NCBI GenBank assembly: GCA_965242485.1
Contig: CBDESM010000003.1
Location: forward strand, 310,001 to 374,000
Direction of reading: 5' to 3'
Length of the DNA stretch: 64,000 nucleotides
From: CBDESM01 sp965242485
Lineage (GTDB): Bacteria > Chloroflexota > Dehalococcoidia > Bin125
Shown: positions 50,384 through 58,521 of the stretch, piece after piece
How positions within the stretch are numbered: the stretch's first letter is position 1
How the letters are laid out: each line of letters opens with the position of its first letter
Notes under the pieces: generated by a model
What the model saw: only the letters and a program-made list of their open reading frames with translations
The model's database searches: none
Told to the model about the DNA's origin: nothing
Translations under genes and position numbers: made by a program

Positions 50384-51538
50384 TCAGCGGCGGAGGGGTT
50401 GGAAGCGGCCGTAGGTGGCGGCGCGCCAGAGGTACTCGAAGGGGCCGAAGCGGAAGCGGGCGAGCCAGGCCGGCGACCACGCGAGCTGGAGCGCCCAGAC
50501 GGCCAGGACGAACAGGAGAATCCAGCTGCGGGTGAGGTCGCCGGGGTCGAGGGCGACGCGGAGGACGAGGATGCCGATGATGCTCTGGGTGAGATAGTTG
50601 GTGAGGGCCATTCTGCCGGCGGCTTGCAGGGCGCGGTGGGCGCGCGTTTCGCGGCGCATGTTCCAGAGGATGATCAACGAGACCATGCCCAGCGCGGCGG
50701 GCAAAGTGCCGATCGTGTTGGGGATGGCGGCGAGCAGCGCGATGCCCGGCGAGTAGTCCTCGACATCGGCGATGACGACGCCGAGCACGGCAAGGGGAAG
50801 GCCGATGCCGAGTCCGAGCACGGCGGCATTGCGGTACCAACGCGGGGACTTGGCGCCGCTGAAGATGCCCATGCGGAAGAGGGCGACGCCGATCAGCATC
50901 ATCCCCAGCGCGCGCATGAAGAAGTCGAAAAGGACGTAGAGCTCGATGCCGCCCGATGGGTCGCCGGAGGACAGCCAGAGGTTGCCGAGCTCGCGCCCGT
51001 CGGCGCTGATGCCTGCCTGCACCGCGGCGGCGACCGGCACGATCACGAGGATGCAGGCGATGCCGGCGGCGAGCAGCAGCTTGGGCGGGGCGTTGCGGCT
51101 CAAAATCAGGATCAACGAGCAGACAGCGTAGGTGGTGAGGATGTCGCCCTCCCAAATCGCCGTGTGGAGCAGTCCGATTCCGAAGAGCAGCAGGTTGCGC
51201 CAGAGCGAGAGCCAGTTGGCGCGGGCGCCCTTGGCGGCGGCGCGATCGGCGAAGAGCACGATGCCGGCGCCGAAGAGCATCGAGAAGATGCCCATCATCT
51301 TCTGGTCGATGAAGATCTCGCCGAAGACGGCGATGGCCCAATCCAGCCCCGTCTCGGTGCCCGCCGAGGAGATGTTGAAGTAAGCAGCGTCCGCCAAGCC
51401 GTAGGACACGGCGTTCATCAGCAGGATGCCGAGCACGGCGACGCCGCGCACCATGTCGAGGTGGGTGATGCGCTCGCCCTCGCGCACCGGCGCGGCGTTG
51501 TCGGCGGCGGGATCGGGCTGGCTCGGCGGTTCGGTCAT
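50384..51538 (-). CDS. DUF418 domain-containing membrane protein
   Basis: 384-residue multi-pass membrane protein. 'RITHLDMVRGVAVLGILLMNAVSYGL' is the hallmark DUF418/YeiB N-terminus, and 'AAGRMALTNYLTQSIIGILVL...WSPAWLARFRFGPFEYLWRAATYGR' is the DUF418 domain itself. The start at 51538 was chosen as the first good Met before the conserved region. The function is unknown, though the fold resembles acyltransferases. Confidence 0.9.
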   Translation of the reverse strand: MTEPPSQPDPAADNAAPVREGERITHLDMVRGVAVLGILLMNAVSYGLADAAYFNISSAGTETGLDWAIAVFGEIFIDQKMMGIFSMLFGAGIVLFADRAAAKGARANWLSLWRNLLLFGIGLLHTAIWEGDILTTYAVCSLILILSRNAPPKLLLAAGIACILVIVPVAAAVQAGISADGRELGNLWLSSGDPSGGIELYVLFDFFMRALGMMLIGVALFRMGIFSGAKSPRWYRNAAVLGLGIGLPLAVLGVVIADVEDYSPGIALLAAIPNTIGTLPAALGMVSLIILWNMRRETRAHRALQAAGRMALTNYLTQSIIGILVLRVALDPGDLTRSWILLFVLAVWALQLAWSPAWLARFRFGPFEYLWRAATYGRFQPLRR

Positions 51539-51607
51539 CGCCGCGCACGATAGTCCTCCGCGCCGATTAACCTGCACGGAACTGGCAGCGAGATAAAGGA
51601 GGCGGCG

Positions 51608-52777
51608 ATGATCGAGCCGGCGGCAGCAGTCGGGCGGATGGGCACGGAGACGGCGTTCGAAGTGCTGGCCGAGGCCAACCGGCTGGCGGCGGAGGGCCGC
51701 TCGATCATCAATCTCGGCATCGGCCAGCCCGATTTCGCGACGCCGCCCAACATCGTCGAAGCCGGCGTCGCCGCGCTGCGCGATGGCCGGCACGGGTACA
51801 CGCCGGCCGCCGGCATTCCCGAGCTGCGCGAAGCGGTCGCCGCGGATCTGCGCCGCAGGCACGGCGCGGAGATCGATCCGGGCTCCGTCCTGATCACGCC
51901 CGGCGCCAAGCCGGTGATGTTCTTTTCCGTCCTGCTCGCGGGCGAGCCCGGCGCGGAGATCATGTATCCGAACCCCGGCTTCCCGATCTACGAGTCGGTG
52001 ATCAACTATTCCGGCGCGACGCCCGTTCCGATCGAGCTGCACGAATCGAGCGGGTTCACTTGGGATCCGGAGCAGGTGCTCTCGCAGGTGAACGAGCGGA
52101 CGCGGCTGATCATCCTCAACTCGCCGGCCAACCCGACTGGCGGCGCGTCGACGCGCGAGCAGGTCGACGCGCTCGCGCGCGGGCTCGAGCGCTGGCCCGA
52201 TGCCGCGGTGATGAGCGACGAGATCTACAGCAACATCCTCTACGAGGGGCGCGAGCACGTGACGCTGCTGGACTACCCGCAGCTGCGTGATCGGCTGATC
52301 CTGCTCGACGGCTGGAGCAAGACCTACGCGATGACCGGCTGGCGGCTCGGCTATGGCGTGTTCCCGCCAGCGCTGTTCGCGGCGGCCGAGCGGATGGCGA
52401 TCAATTCGTACTCCTGCCCCAACGCGGCGACGCAGTACGCGGCGGTCGAAGCCTTGGAGGGACCGCAGGACGCGGTCGGCGAGATGGTGGCGGCGTTCGA
52501 CCAGCGACGGCGGGTGATCGTGGAGGAGCTGAACGCGGTGCCGGGCGTGAGCTGCGTGGACCCGGCAGGCGCGTTCTACGCCTTCCCGAACATCACGGAG
52601 ACCGGCTTGGACGCGCGGACGCTGCAGGCGCGGCTGCTGCAGGAGGCGGGAGTCGCGGTCATCGCCGGCACCAGCTTCGGCGCCCTCGGCGAGGGCTACC
52701 TCCGCTTCAGCTACGCCGCAAGCGAAGCCGAAATCCGCGAAGGCGTGTCAAGAATGCGATCCCTGCTGGCGGGGTGA
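51608..52777 (+). CDS. Pyridoxal-phosphate-dependent class I/II aminotransferase
   Basis: 389-residue fold-type I aminotransferase. 'IINLGIGQPDFATPPNIVEAG', 'GYTPAAGIPELREAVA', 'NSPANPTGG', 'VMSDEIYSNILYEG' and the PLP-lysine region 'LDGWSKTYAMTGWRLGY' (Lys in WSKTYAM) are present. It is similar to aspartate/alanine aminotransferases, and the exact amino acid is not resolved. TAACCT (51568-51573) and AAAGGAGG precede the ATG. Its end overlaps the convergent antitoxin-like gene by 30 bases. Confidence 0.93.
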   Translation: MIEPAAAVGRMGTETAFEVLAEANRLAAEGRSIINLGIGQPDFATPPNIVEAGVAALRDGRHGYTPAAGIPELREAVAADLRRRHGAEIDPGSVLITPGAKPVMFFSVLLAGEPGAEIMYPNPGFPIYESVINYSGATPVPIELHESSGFTWDPEQVLSQVNERTRLIILNSPANPTGGASTREQVDALARGLERWPDAAVMSDEIYSNILYEGREHVTLLDYPQLRDRLILLDGWSKTYAMTGWRLGYGVFPPALFAAAERMAINSYSCPNAATQYAAVEALEGPQDAVGEMVAAFDQRRRVIVEELNAVPGVSCVDPAGAFYAFPNITETGLDARTLQARLLQEAGVAVIAGTSFGALGEGYLRFSYAASEAEIREGVSRMRSLLAG

Positions 52778-53116
52778 GGGCGCGGTTTTGGAGGCGGTCA
52801 ATTCCGCACCTCCGTAGAGACGAGCCTCGCGAGGAACCGGCTGCGAGACCACGCTGACGGTCGTCTCCGCCGGCGAGGCGATGGCTGCCGACCCGCCACG
52901 GGCGCGCAGGTCCGCGAGCTGCACTTCAAGTTCGCGGAATGCAGCGGCCTTGAGAAAGCGGCTGGGCCGGCGCTCGCCAAGTCGATTCATTCCGTCCCGC
53001 AGGCGGCGGAGCTCATCTGGATTGAAGCGCACGGAGATCACGGCTCCGGCAGGACGCGTTCGGATGACCTGTATCTCTTCCGCATCGGTGATGTCGTACT
53101 GGTCGCGCTCGTCCAT
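52748..53116 (-). CDS. Antitoxin-like ribbon-helix-helix protein (BrnA-like), pair C
   Basis: 122-residue protein with 'AVISVRFNPDELRRLRDGMNRLGERRPSRFLKAAAFRELEVQLADLRARG', homologous to the pair A and B antitoxin-like proteins. The ATG at 53116 (MDERDQYDITDAEE) has AAAGG at an 8-base spacing and is preferred over an upstream GTG at 53125. The C-terminal 35 residues are a poorly conserved tail overlapping the aminotransferase end. Its partner toxin gene upstream is frameshifted, so this may be an orphaned antitoxin. Confidence 0.62.
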   Translation of the reverse strand: MDERDQYDITDAEEIQVIRTRPAGAVISVRFNPDELRRLRDGMNRLGERRPSRFLKAAAFRELEVQLADLRARGGSAAIASPAETTVSVVSQPVPREARLYGGAELTASKTAPSPRQQGSHS

Positions 53117-53145
53117 CTTGGGCACCTTTCTTGGATTCGCCGGGC

Positions 53146-53471
53146 TCAGCGGGCTTGGTTGTACCGCGCCCGCTGAGCCCGACTTGCAGGCCAGCCGGAT
53201 ACGACATGGGTGGCTCCCGAGGAATCAGGATACTCAAGCACGAAGGTGAGGAGGGGACGTCCGGGTGCTGGTCCGACCATCAGGATTCGCGGGGCGGGCG
53301 CATGCGCCGCCTGCCACTGCGATCCGCTTCAAGCACCGCCGGCTGGTCAAAATAGCGCGGAGAGCCGTCGAACACTCTGAGGGCATCATTGACGTCAAGC
53401 CCGTGAGCGGCCAACTTGTCCTCAGCCACTTCGTTCCACGAGAGGTCGTCGATCGGCTGTGGCGGGAACAC
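53146..53471 (-). pseudogene. Frameshifted BrnT-like toxin, pair C
   Basis: The first part (53471 to about 53290) encodes 'IDDLSWNEVAEDKLAAHGLDVNDALRVFDGSPRYFDQPAV', matching the pair A and B toxins. The frame then ends at a TGA at 53282-53280. The rest of the toxin, 'RILMVGPAPGRPLLTFVLEYPDSSGATHVVSGW', is found in the -1 frame from about 53292 to a stop at 53146. The switch lies in a C/G-rich run near 53284-53300, consistent with loss of one base. A sequencing error or programmed slippage is possible. It precedes the antitoxin-like gene in the toxin-first order. Confidence 0.7.
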
Positions 53472-53528
53472 CGAATCGCCTTCATCTGTAGTACATTCAT
53501 GATAGTAACACAGCAGAACGGGGTCCTC

Positions 53529-53960
53529 ATGGACGTTGATGCGCTGATTCTGGCACGAGCGGCAGAGGTCAACGATGGGCTGGTCTCAATGCTCGGCGGA
53601 GGGTGGATGCGGTGCGCGCCGCCGCCTCAGGAGACCTATCCGTTCGTGCATGTCGTGGTCGTGGTCGCCACACTGCGGGTCGGATACGCGGAGACCAACG
53701 CGCCGCATCGGTTCGGGCTGGAAATCCGGGACTCTGATGAGATAGTGCTCGGGCCCTCGCAGGCGAACGGGGACTTCAACGTCGGCCGCCCGCATGACCT
53801 CACGCCGGGGATGAGCCAACTCGTCCAGTTCGCCATCCCGATGCCGGTTGAACTCGCGAAACCGGGCATCTACTCCGTTGTGCTCACGATCGATGATGGG
53901 GAGGCGCGGAAGATCCAGTTTGAGGCGCTGCCCCAGTCATCGGCTCCCGCAACGCAATAG
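53529..53960 (+). CDS. DUF6941-like conserved hypothetical protein
   Basis: 143-residue protein starting MDVDALILARAAEVNDGLVSMLGGGWMR. 'HVVVVVATLRVGYAETNAPHRFGLEIRDSDE' and 'FAIPMPVELAKPGIYSVVLTIDDGEARKIQFEAL' give a compact beta-sandwich pattern, as in the DUF6941 family; its function is unknown. The start was chosen because the family begins 'M-x-VDAL-LAD/RAAEV'. An in-frame ATG at 53499 is possible. It is divergent from the broken toxin gene across an AT-rich 57-base spacer. Confidence 0.72.
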   Translation: MDVDALILARAAEVNDGLVSMLGGGWMRCAPPPQETYPFVHVVVVVATLRVGYAETNAPHRFGLEIRDSDEIVLGPSQANGDFNVGRPHDLTPGMSQLVQFAIPMPVELAKPGIYSVVLTIDDGEARKIQFEALPQSSAPATQ

Positions 53961-53979
53961 GTGAACAGCCGGAACCGCG

Positions 53980-54225
53980 TCAGGCAGGCCGGCGGGCTTG
54001 CCAGACGATGTCTTTGGGCTGGGGGGCGGGCTGTTGAACGGGGCGGTGGCGCGGGCGTTCGGCCAGGGGGCCGGCGGTTTCGGCGACGAAGGCATCGAAA
54101 TCGAGGGCGCGGCCGGCCACGCTGAACTTCGCCGCTGCGCGGTTGAGCGGCCAAGTCGGATCGTCTTGCTCGTCGGAGTCGTCCGTCGCTTCGGCCGCGT
54201 CTTGTTCGGGTTCGTCGTCGGACAT
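53980..54225 (-). CDS. Hypothetical acidic protein
   Basis: 81-residue protein with an acidic, probably disordered N-terminus (SDDEPEQDAAEATDDSDEQDD) and 'TWPLNRAAAKFSVAGRALDFDAFVAETAGPLAERPRH' after it. No family was recognised. It is accepted at moderate confidence because it fills the only open gap between two plus-strand genes and its codon bias matches the neighbours. It may be a convergent partner of the DUF6941-like gene only by position. Confidence 0.45.
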   Translation of the reverse strand: MSDDEPEQDAAEATDDSDEQDDPTWPLNRAAAKFSVAGRALDFDAFVAETAGPLAERPRHRPVQQPAPQPKDIVWQARRPA

Positions 54226-54249
54226 GGGCGCAACTTAGCATGAGCGGCG

Positions 54250-54981
54250 ATGCCGCTTGATTATGCCCATCTGGAGTTGCCGGAGCCGCCGCCGGGGCGG
54301 CCGTACGCGGCGATCAACATGGTGATGACCGCCGACGGCCGCACGGTCGTCGGCGGCAGCGAGCGCGGGATCGGCTCCGCCGTCGACCAGCGGCTGATGC
54401 GCGAGCTGCGCGTCCACTTCGACGTGGTAATGAACGGGGCCGGCACTTTCCGCGCCAGCGGCACTTCGGCGCGCTTGGGCCGGGAAGACCTCGAGGCGCT
54501 GCGAGTCTCGCGGGGAATGCAGCCGTCGCCCATCGCCGTCGTGCTCACCGCTTCCGGCGAACTGCCGCGGGAGCGGCGCTTCTTCAGCGACGACTCCTTC
54601 GAGGCCGTCGTTTACCTCGCATCGGACGCGCCCGCCGGCGCGCGCGAACGCTTGGCGGAGTTGGGCCGGCCCGTGATCGTCGTGCCGGCCGATGATGCAC
54701 CGCGCGCCGTCCTCGCGCACATGCGGGACGAGCTCGGCGCGCGGCGCGTGCTGGTCGAGGGCGGCGCGCAGCTCAACGGCGAGTTCCTCCGCGCCGGGCT
54801 GATTGACGAGTTCTTCCTAACGCTGGCCCCGAAGATCGCGGGCGGAAGCGAATCCAGCCACTCAGTCGATTGGGGCGGCGCGGCGATGGTCGAGGCGATG
54901 ATCGATATGAAACTGATCGCCGCGGTGCCATGCATCGAAACGGGCGAGGTGTTCCTCCGCTACCGAATTCAGTCCGAGTAG
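54250..54981 (+). CDS. RibD C-terminal-like reductase (dihydrofolate reductase family)
   Basis: 243-residue NADPH-dependent reductase. 'RPYAAINMVMTADGRTVVGGSERGIGSAVDQRLMRELRVHFDVVMNGAGTFRAS' and 'RVLVEGGAQLNGEFLRAGLIDEFFLTLAPKIAGG' are the RibD_C signature. It lacks the deaminase domain of bifunctional RibD, so it is either a stand-alone 5-amino-6-ribosylaminouracil reductase or a related reductase. TAGCAT (54236-54241) lies 8 bases before the ATG. Confidence 0.9.
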   Translation: MPLDYAHLELPEPPPGRPYAAINMVMTADGRTVVGGSERGIGSAVDQRLMRELRVHFDVVMNGAGTFRASGTSARLGREDLEALRVSRGMQPSPIAVVLTASGELPRERRFFSDDSFEAVVYLASDAPAGARERLAELGRPVIVVPADDAPRAVLAHMRDELGARRVLVEGGAQLNGEFLRAGLIDEFFLTLAPKIAGGSESSHSVDWGGAAMVEAMIDMKLIAAVPCIETGEVFLRYRIQSE

Positions 54982-54983
54982 CG

Positions 54984-57503
54984 CTACTCGTCGAGCAGGA
55001 GCGCATCTTCGGCGCCCGCTTCGACTGCGGCCAGAATCGCCTCAACGTAGAGCTCGATGCCGGGCGGCCTGAGGTGCGCCCCGTCGTACGTGAGCTCCTC
55101 CGCGCGGTGCCCGGCCAGCCGCTGCCAATCGACGAGGGTGACGCGCGGGTGGCGCTCCGCCTGCTCCCGGAGCATCTCGTTCACGGCGGGGGCGAGGCGG
55201 CTGAGGTTGCCGTGCCCGCCCTCGAAGAGATGGGTGAGGACGATCAGGTGCTCGGCGCCCGCGGCGGCATCAAGCAGGAGCTGGAACTCGGCCGGGGTAG
55301 TAAAGCGCCAGCCAATGCCTTGGAAGATCACGGTGCCGCGCAGTCCGTGCATCTGCATGTGGCCGCGCAGGGCAGTGATGCCGGCAGCGGCCGGGCGGGC
55401 AGGGACGGCGTCGACTTCGATCCCGCCCGCTTGCAGGGCACGGGCCGCGCCGGCCATCACGGAATCGCCGATGGCCAGCGGCGGAGCGCCGCGCATGATG
55501 CCGAGCATGCGCACCGGCGGATCAGTCGCATCGGCCAGCTCGGCATCGAGCACGAAGCGGCCCGTGCCGCGCAGCGGGGTCGCCCCCGCGCCGGCCCAAG
55601 ACCAGCGCACGGACAAACCGTCGCGGGCGGGGGCGAATGCGAAGGCGACGGGCAGGGCCGCGATCAAGCGTCCGGGACCGCAGGCCGAACCGTCGCCGGA
55701 TGCGCTCGACCAAGATGTGCAGACGCTGCCGACCGGCGCGATCTCAATTGCGGCGCAGGCGTCCGCCGTCGGACACGGCGCTTGCAGTACTTGGCCGATG
55801 CGAATGCCCTTGCTCACTTGGGCTTCTTCGTTGAGGTGTTTGAACTCTTCCAGCGTTATGCCGAATGCGGCTGCGAGCCGGCCGGGCGTGTCGCCGGGAA
55901 GTACTGCGAACTCAACCAGCGGAGCATCGTCGGGTGGCCGCGTGGCTATGGGTGGCGCCGCTGCGGGTTGCGGTGATGCACTGGACTGGTCGGAGGGCTC
56001 GGTTGCCGGCTCCCGCGCTGGGGTCGGCGGAGGCGCCGGCTCGGGCGCTGGCGGTTCCGGTGCCAACGTCGGAGGAGGCGACGGTGACAGCTCGAACGCT
56101 GCCGGGGACGGCGATGCGGTCAAGGCATGGTAGGTACTTGTTTCGATTTGGCCGGGTGCTGCACTCGGGGCGGGTTCGCGCTCAACCGGAACCGACGGCA
56201 CCGGCGAGAACGTCGGCAGCGGCTCCGCATCGGCCGAGTCGGCTGCCGGGAACAGCTCGGCGCGTTGGGCGGGGAAGACCAGCAACCCGGCTGCGGCTGT
56301 TGCGATGACGATTGCGGCCGACGCGACCCAGACCGTGCGCGGCACCCGCAGCTCGCGCAATCCAAACTGCTCTCGGAAACGTCCCTCGCGTACGGGACGC
56401 TCGACCCATTCGTAGCTGGCGGCGGCCAAGGCCAAAGTGATCGCGGCCCCCGCAGCCAACAATGCGGGGCCTGCTTGGTCGAGCCCGAGTTCCCACTCGA
56501 GCGCGATCAGCACGGGCCAATGCCAGAGGTAGACGGCGTAGGAACGCTCCCCGAGCCAGCGCAGCGGAGGTGCGGACAGAGCGCGCGAGAGGACGCTCCC
56601 GTTGCGGGCGGCGGACGCGACCGCGGCAACCGCGGCGAGGGAGAGCGCGAGCAGGCCCCATGGGTACATCCACGCATCCGACTCGCGGGCGAGCACCATG
56701 ATGACAGAGATCGCGGCGAGCCCGCATGCGCCGGCGATGTCGAGCATCACGGCGGAGGCGCGGCCCCACTCCCTGCGCCACGGCTTCCAGTGCAGCCCCA
56801 GCAGGACGCCGAGCAAGATCGTGAACGCGCGCGCGTCGGAACCGAAGTAGACCCGCGATGGGTCGGCGCCGGGCTCGTAGAGCGCCGCCATCCAGATCAG
56901 CGATGCCAATGCGCCGAGCGCCGCGACCCAAGTGAGCCGCGCGAGCCAGCGGCGGCCGGCGAGGCGCAGCACGGCGAAGAAGACCAGCGGCCAGAGCGCG
57001 TAGAACTGCTCTTCCACCGCGAGCGACCAGAGATGGCGCAGCTGCGACGGCCGCTCGAATTGCTCGAAGTAGGAGATTTCGCGCAGGATCAGGTCCCAAT
57101 TGGTCAGATATGCCGCCGCGGCCGCGACCTCGCGGAGATGATCCAGCAGGTCGCCGCGGAGCAGCACGGCCGCGAAGATCGTCGTCCCAATCAGCAGCGC
57201 CGCGAGCGCCGGCAGCAGCCTTCTCGCGCGGCGCTTCCAGAATTCCGCCAGCGCGACGCCGCCGGTCCGCTCCCGCTCGGCGACCAGCAGCGCGGTGATC
57301 AGGAAACCTGAAACGACGAAGAAAACATCGACGCCGAGGAAACCGGCGGGGAGGAATTCAATTCCGGCGTGGAACAGTACGACCGCCGCGACGGCGAGCG
57401 CGCGGATTCCGTCCAGTCCGCTCAGCCAAGGCACCTTCGCATCGGCATCCGGCGGGTTGGCGCGGAAGCGCCTCACCGGTGGATGACTCATTCCCGCATC
57501 CAT
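54984..57503 (-). CDS. Acyltransferase 3 fused to LysM-like and SGNH domains (OafA-type)
   Basis: 839-residue membrane protein. Residues ~25-385 form an acyltransferase-3 domain with 10 or so helices ('GLDGIRALAVAAVVLFHAG...FLGVDVFFVVSGFLIT', 'RRARRLLPAL', 'LRHLWSLAVEEQFYALWPL'). A Pro/Glu/Ala-rich extracytoplasmic linker follows. A LysM-like module ('FAVLPGDTPGRLAAAFGITLEEFKHLNEEAQVSKGIRIGQVLQAP') comes next. A C-terminal SGNH hydrolase-like domain ends the protein, with 'LAIGDSVMAGA' and 'YDGAHLRPPG' (Ser and Asp/His). It probably O-acylates a surface glycan with possible wall anchoring. The start at 57503 is preferred; 57491 is an alternative. Confidence 0.88.
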   Translation of the reverse strand: MDAGMSHPPVRRFRANPPDADAKVPWLSGLDGIRALAVAAVVLFHAGIEFLPAGFLGVDVFFVVSGFLITALLVAERERTGGVALAEFWKRRARRLLPALAALLIGTTIFAAVLLRGDLLDHLREVAAAAAYLTNWDLILREISYFEQFERPSQLRHLWSLAVEEQFYALWPLVFFAVLRLAGRRWLARLTWVAALGALASLIWMAALYEPGADPSRVYFGSDARAFTILLGVLLGLHWKPWRREWGRASAVMLDIAGACGLAAISVIMVLARESDAWMYPWGLLALSLAAVAAVASAARNGSVLSRALSAPPLRWLGERSYAVYLWHWPVLIALEWELGLDQAGPALLAAGAAITLALAAASYEWVERPVREGRFREQFGLRELRVPRTVWVASAAIVIATAAAGLLVFPAQRAELFPAADSADAEPLPTFSPVPSVPVEREPAPSAAPGQIETSTYHALTASPSPAAFELSPSPPPTLAPEPPAPEPAPPPTPAREPATEPSDQSSASPQPAAAPPIATRPPDDAPLVEFAVLPGDTPGRLAAAFGITLEEFKHLNEEAQVSKGIRIGQVLQAPCPTADACAAIEIAPVGSVCTSWSSASGDGSACGPGRLIAALPVAFAFAPARDGLSVRWSWAGAGATPLRGTGRFVLDAELADATDPPVRMLGIMRGAPPLAIGDSVMAGAARALQAGGIEVDAVPARPAAAGITALRGHMQMHGLRGTVIFQGIGWRFTTPAEFQLLLDAAAGAEHLIVLTHLFEGGHGNLSRLAPAVNEMLREQAERHPRVTLVDWQRLAGHRAEELTYDGAHLRPPGIELYVEAILAAVEAGAEDALLLDE

Positions 57504-57533
57504 TCGGCCCCGAACACCGCCTCGAAACGCGCG

Positions 57534-57539
57534 TAGACT
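57534..57539. promoter_or_regulatory. Bidirectional -10-like box between the acyltransferase and propeller genes
   Basis: GTAGACTAC reads TAGACT on the plus strand (57534-57539) and TAGTCT on the minus strand, in the 73-base gap between two divergent genes. Either or both could serve as -10 boxes. No -35 boxes were recognised. Confidence 0.35.
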
Positions 57540-57576
57540 ACCACGCGACCCGAGCGCGACCAGAGGGGGATCGGCC

Positions 57577-58521
57577 ATGCCGGCGACGCTGAGCGACAAC
57601 GAATTCACCTATACGGCGCTGGACTCCTGGGAGCAGCTGCCCGACGGCGTGCGGCTGGTCGAGACGCCCGGCGTGGCCGTCGCGCCCGACGATTCCGTGA
57701 TCCTGCTGACGCGGAACACGGAGCATCCCGTGATGCACCTTTCGCGCGAGGGCGAGTGGCTCGGCTCTTGGGGGCAGGGCGTGTTCACCGACCGCGCCCA
57801 CGGCGTTTGGATCGGGCCGGAGGGCGACATCTGGTGCGCCGACGACGGCACGCACATCATCACCCGCTGGTCGCCCGAGGGCGAACTGCTGCAGACCATC
57901 GGCGACAAGAACGACCCGGCCCCGATCTGGTCGGGCCGGCCGTTCAACCGGCCCACGCACGCGGCCGTCTCGCCGCGCACGGGCGACATCTTCATCACCG
58001 ACGGCTACGGCAACTCGCGCGTCCACCGCTTCTCCGCCGACGGCGCGCACAAGGCGAGCTGGGGCGAGCCGGGCATCGACGCGGGCCAGTTCATCCGCCC
58101 GCACAACATCGCCATCGACGAGGACGGCCTGATCTACGTCGCCGATCGCGAGTGCCACCGCGTGCAGATCTTCAGCGAGTCGGGCACGTTCGTGACGATG
58201 TGGAACAACATCCACCGGCCCGACGGTTTGACGCTGGCCGGCGACGGCAACATCTACATCGGCGAATTGAACGCGATTCCCGGCATGGAAGGCGCGCCCA
58301 ACCTCGGCCACCGGGTCAGCATCTACGACCGCTCGGGCAACCGCCTGGCGCTGATCGGCCATCCCGACGAGGGCGAAGAGGACGGCAAGTTCATCGCCCC
58401 GCACGGGATCGCCGTCGACAGCCGCGGCGACGTCTACGTCGGCGAAGTCAGCAACACCATCGCCGGCGCCCGCCTCGGCCGCGAACCGAAGTCCCTGAAG
58501 AAACTGGCGCGCGAGGCCTAG
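57577..58521 (+). CDS. NHL-repeat/6-bladed beta-propeller protein
   Basis: 314-residue cytoplasmic-type propeller with repeats such as 'THAAVSPRTGDIFITDGYGNSRVHRFSADG', 'PHNIAIDEDGLIYVADRECHRVQIFSESG' and 'PHGIAVDSRGDVYVGEVSN'. The set resembles peptidylglycine-amidating-lyase-like NHL propellers. No signal peptide is seen. The catalytic role is unknown. The stop shares CTAG with the convergent Uma2 gene. Confidence 0.88.
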   Translation: MPATLSDNEFTYTALDSWEQLPDGVRLVETPGVAVAPDDSVILLTRNTEHPVMHLSREGEWLGSWGQGVFTDRAHGVWIGPEGDIWCADDGTHIITRWSPEGELLQTIGDKNDPAPIWSGRPFNRPTHAAVSPRTGDIFITDGYGNSRVHRFSADGAHKASWGEPGIDAGQFIRPHNIAIDEDGLIYVADRECHRVQIFSESGTFVTMWNNIHRPDGLTLAGDGNIYIGELNAIPGMEGAPNLGHRVSIYDRSGNRLALIGHPDEGEEDGKFIAPHGIAVDSRGDVYVGEVSNTIAGARLGREPKSLKKLAREA

